Source: Nitriliruptoraceae bacterium (GTDB lineage: Bacteria > Actinomycetota > Nitriliruptoria > Nitriliruptorales > Nitriliruptoraceae). Taken from it: a DNA stretch of 7,377 bases. The stretch is from positions 1-7,377 of the forward strand of contig SKLC01000373.1 in the NCBI GenBank assembly GCA_007123425.1. Direction: 5' to 3'. The notes beneath the pieces are model-generated. The model made no database searches, was not told the DNA's origin, and worked only from the letters and a program-made list of their open reading frames with translations. Positions 6,335-7,377 of the stretch are shown here, one piece after another. Within the stretch, counting starts at the first letter, position 1. The number at the start of each line of letters is the position of its first letter. The translations under genes and the position numbers were made by a program.

Positions 6335-6712
6335 GATGGTGGCAACTGGCTGTCACAGGGGCGCGGCAGACCCGGGCGCGCCACGTTGGTGCGGGTCGGT
6401 CGGTACTACCCCAGTTCGCAGACCTGCTCAGGGTGCGGGGCGAGAACCAAGCTCGCGCTCTGGCAACGGGTCTACGACTGCGGCCGCTGCGGCCTCGTCC
6501 TCGACCGGGACGTGAACGCCGCACGCAACATCCGCGCTGAAGGGACCCGCCTGCTGCGCGAACAGTACGACGTCGCCTCGATACGCGGAGAGACGCGAAA
6601 CGGCGAGCCGAGACCCGGTGAGACCGAACCCGCACAGCCACATCGTGCGGGTGGGCACGGGTCGTTAGAGGCCGCAACCGATCCAGCAGCCACCCCGGAG
6701 GTGGCTGCGTGA
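6332..6712 (+). pseudogene. TnpB (IS200/IS605 OrfB) C-terminal remnant: zinc ribbon and RuvC-III only
   Basis: Full TnpB proteins are RNA-guided nucleases of roughly 350-450 aa. Here only the C-terminal part survives. In the 126-aa frame from ATG 6332, TnpB similarity starts around residue 18 (LVRVGRYYPSSQTCSGCG). The zinc ribbon has Cys32/Cys35 and Cys50/Cys53 (TCSGCG ... DCGRCG), followed by the RuvC-III motif LDRDVNAARNI (57-67). It then runs into a hydrophilic TnpB-type tail ending at TGA 6710-6712. The RuvC-I Asp and RuvC-II Glu segments and the whole guide-binding half are absent, so it cannot be an active nuclease. The first ~17 residues come from the element's left end and are not TnpB-like. 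The frame is intact, with no internal stop, and its ATG lies inside the left terminal repeat without a Shine-Dalgarno. A short zinc-ribbon protein could in principle be made, but decay after internal deletion is simpler. Confidence 0.8.
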
Positions 6713-6755
6713 GAGACGGACGCGACCCCGCACCTCGACCGAGGCGACGGGGTCG
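6628..6755 (+). ncRNA. Candidate remnant of a TnpB omega-RNA scaffold (three stem-loops)
   Basis: In TnpB loci the guide RNA scaffold overlaps the 3' end of tnpB and continues to the right end of the element. Exactly there this window has three strong stems. ACCCGCAC/GTGCGGGT (6628-6635/6645-6652) has 8 bp. GCAGCCACC/GGTGGCTGC (6686-6694/6700-6708, loop CCGGA) has 9 bp and ends just before the tnpB stop. CGACCCCG/CGGGGTCG (6723-6730/6748-6755) has 8 bp and encloses a second stem CCTC/GAGG (6733-6736/6741-6744). Position and structure fit an omega-RNA; expression and function are inferred, and the matching nuclease is absent from the window. The last stem could instead be a terminator. Confidence 0.35.
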
Positions 6756-6766
6756 GGTTCACAGTC

Positions 6767-6796
6767 GGGCGTGATTACCATCATCTCATCACACCC
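6767..6796. repeat. Imperfect palindrome at the right end of the element
   Basis: GGGcGTGAT (6767-6775) pairs with ATCACaCCC (6788-6796), one mismatch in nine, around a 12-base loop. The right arm is part of the right terminal repeat. A subterminal palindrome resembles the hairpins at IS200/IS605 ends, although the loop is larger than is typical for those. It could also serve as a terminator for the leftward gene that ends at 6808. Confidence 0.35.
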
Positions 6797-6810
6797 AACT
6801 GCCGAACTTA
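6787..6810 (-). repeat. Right terminal inverted repeat
   Basis: CATCACACCC (6787-6796) and CTGCCGAAC (6799-6807) are exact inverse matches to the left repeat. The outermost bases, TTA at 6808-6810, read as TAA on the minus strand and form the stop codon of the right-hand gene. Confidence 0.75.
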
Positions 6811-7377
6811 GTCCTCGGTCAAGGCGTCCGGGTCGATCAGGCCGCCGGCCGCGGCCAGGGCGCTCGCCGTCATCACCGCGCGGTCGTAGACCACCCCGAA
6901 GTAGTGCGCCGCGATCTGCTCGTGTCCAGGCAGCGGCGGGGGCCCGAGCGACCGCGGGACGGCATCGGGGTCGCTGGTGATGCGCACGTCGGTCCGCGCC
7001 GAGGGCAGCCGGGTCTCGTCACCCCAGAACTGCCGCCCGTCCTTGGGCTGCTTGGGCCGCTGCCCCTGTCCGCCGCGGCGCTGCGCCGAGCGGTTCCGGC
7101 GCCGCTTCCCGCCGCGTCGGCCGTCCCCGTGCTTGCCGCTGCTCTTCGACGGCCCCTTGGACTGGCTCCCCTTGGCCTGGCCTCCCTTGCCCTTGGACTG
7201 GCCGCCCTTGGACTGGCCGCCCTTCGAGGAACCGCCGCGGTTGCCGGGCTGGCCGCCCTTGCCCTTGTCGTCTCGTGCCTCGCCCCCGTCCGGGGAGCCG
7301 CCCCCGCGGGCTCCCGCGTCCCCCGGGGAGGCCGCGCCCGAGCCCCCACCCTGGTCCTGGCGGCCACCGGCACCGGC
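6808..7377 (-). CDS. Unrecognised protein with Gly/Lys/Gln-rich low-complexity region, C-terminal part (5' end outside window)
   Basis: The frame is open from the right edge to TAA at 6810-6808, giving 189 residues with no start in view. It begins in a Gly/Asp/Ser-rich stretch, then a lysine-rich repeat region with KGGQSKGGQSKGKGGQAKG, then an Arg/Lys-rich block (RRGGKRRRNRSAQRRGG). A more ordinary C-terminal segment of about 75 residues (FWGDETRLPSARTDVRITSD ... PPLPGHEQIAAHYFGVVYDR ... ALTED) looks like a folded or conserved tail. The basic, disordered part suggests nucleic-acid contact or an interaction surface, but I cannot name the family. Frame choice rests on this coherent C-terminus; the overlapping antiphase frame at 6873-7373 is Arg/Ala/Pro shadow. 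The stop codon is supplied by the end of the inserted element. In the reconstructed empty site the same codon position is TGA, so the protein end is unchanged. Confidence 0.75.
   Translation of the reverse strand, partial: AGAGGRQDQGGGSGAASPGDAGARGGGSPDGGEARDDKGKGGQPGNRGGSSKGGQSKGGQSKGKGGQAKGSQSKGPSKSSGKHGDGRRGGKRRRNRSAQRRGGQGQRPKQPKDGRQFWGDETRLPSARTDVRITSDPDAVPRSLGPPPLPGHEQIAAHYFGVVYDRAVMTASALAAAGGLIDPDALTED
6811..6818. repeat. Right target-site duplication GTCCTCGG
   Basis: Exact copy of 6303-6310. On the minus strand it encodes the end of the right-hand protein (Glu-Asp before the stop), so the copy at 6303-6310 is the detached former end of that gene. Confidence 0.75.
7154..7216 (-). repeat. 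Short tandem repeats encoding (GGQSK)-type units
   Basis: The 12-base core CCCTTGG(A/C)CTGG occurs at 7154, 7169, 7190 and 7205 on the plus strand, with partial copies at 7184 and 7220; spacings of 15, 21 and 15 bases keep the reading frame. On the coding (minus) strand it encodes Gln-Ser-Lys-Gly / Gln-Ala-Lys-Gly units in the low-complexity part of the right-hand protein. Such arrays change copy number by slippage, so length variation between strains is likely. Confidence 0.7.

Larger units (their letters stand above)
6311..6810 (+). mobile_element. TIR-bounded, non-autonomous ~500-bp element carrying a TnpB C-terminal relic
   Basis: The element is defined by terminal inverted repeats (left 6311-6334, right 6787-6810; 19 of 24 positions identical, in two uninterrupted blocks GTTCGGCAG and GGGTGTGATG). 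It is flanked by exact 8-bp direct repeats, GTCCTCGG. The inverted match continues inside as GATGGT (6335-6340) against ACCATC (6777-6782). There is no room for a transposase: the only recognisable cargo is the end of a TnpB gene (about 6383-6712), then stem-loops. TIRs with a target duplication point to movement by a DDE-type transposase supplied elsewhere. IS200/IS605 elements, the normal home of TnpB, lack both features. I could not assign the terminal repeats to an IS family. It most likely arose by internal deletion of a larger element that carried tnpB. It sits between convergent genes and replaces the stop codon of the right-hand one. Confidence 0.75.

Noticed and set aside
6311..6810. 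A complete, active IS200/IS605 or IS607 insertion sequence
   Set aside because: No TnpA, no RuvC-I or RuvC-II parts of TnpB, and the ends are inverted repeats with a target duplication.
7154..7216. CRISPR-like repeat array
   Set aside because: Units are 12-15 bases, in reading frame, with no unique spacers of constant length; they encode protein low complexity.
6873..7373. Minus-strand Arg/Ala/Pro-rich 166-codon frame
   Set aside because: It overlaps in another phase the coherent frame 6808-7377, which has a sensible C-terminus and in-frame repeats.

Overview
The window is chromosomal-looking DNA of very high GC from a bacterium that is most likely an actinomycete-like Actinomycetota member. 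The grounds are the GC-rich third positions, frequent GTG starts (fabD, serA, the globin, the GNAT gene and probably dgt), a long-form SerA with an intervening domain plus ACT domain, and a group II (GlbO-type) truncated haemoglobin. I cannot place it further from sequence alone.

Layout. At the left edge is the 5' end of a leftward fabD (malonyl-CoA:ACP transacylase), cut by the window at its GHS nucleophile motif. A 291-bp divergent intergenic region follows. It carries two copies of a near-palindromic box, TGAC(A/G)TCGA(C/T)GTCA, which together form a 14-bp perfect inverted repeat. Rightward from 552 is a CNNM/CorC-type membrane protein (DUF21 + CBS pair + CorC_HlyC domain). Its last codons overlap by 14 bp the last codons of the convergent serA, and a perfect 10-bp hairpin spans both stop codons.

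The middle is a leftward series read from the right: dgt-like dNTP triphosphohydrolase, a PAT/Bar-like GNAT acetyltransferase, a truncated haemoglobin and serA. The acetyltransferase and globin genes share a 4-bp GTGA overlap. serA is separated from the globin by a 186-bp gap. These genes look like ordinary housekeeping or stress functions (dNTP pool, small-molecule acetylation, O2/NO chemistry, serine synthesis), not a single specialised pathway.

Divergent from dgt is an unrecognised 178-aa acidic protein (5719-6255). Between it and a leftward gene that runs off the right edge sits the most interesting object: a roughly 500-bp mobile-element relic at 6311-6810. It has imperfect terminal inverted repeats (19 of 24 positions identical) and an exact 8-bp flanking direct repeat, GTCCTCGG. 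Its only recognisable cargo is the C-terminal zinc-ribbon/RuvC-III piece of a TnpB (IS200/IS605 OrfB) protein, followed by several strong stem-loops where TnpB systems normally encode their guide RNA scaffold. TIRs plus a target duplication are not expected for IS200/IS605 elements, so the combination is unusual. The insertion falls exactly at the stop codon of the right-hand gene. The element's own end supplies a replacement TAA for the reconstructed original TGA, so that protein is unchanged.

The right-hand gene (6808-7377, partial) encodes a glycine/lysine/glutamine-rich basic low-complexity region with 15-bp tandem repeats and ends in a more ordinary C-terminal segment. I do not recognise its family. 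No tRNA, rRNA or CRISPR array was seen.
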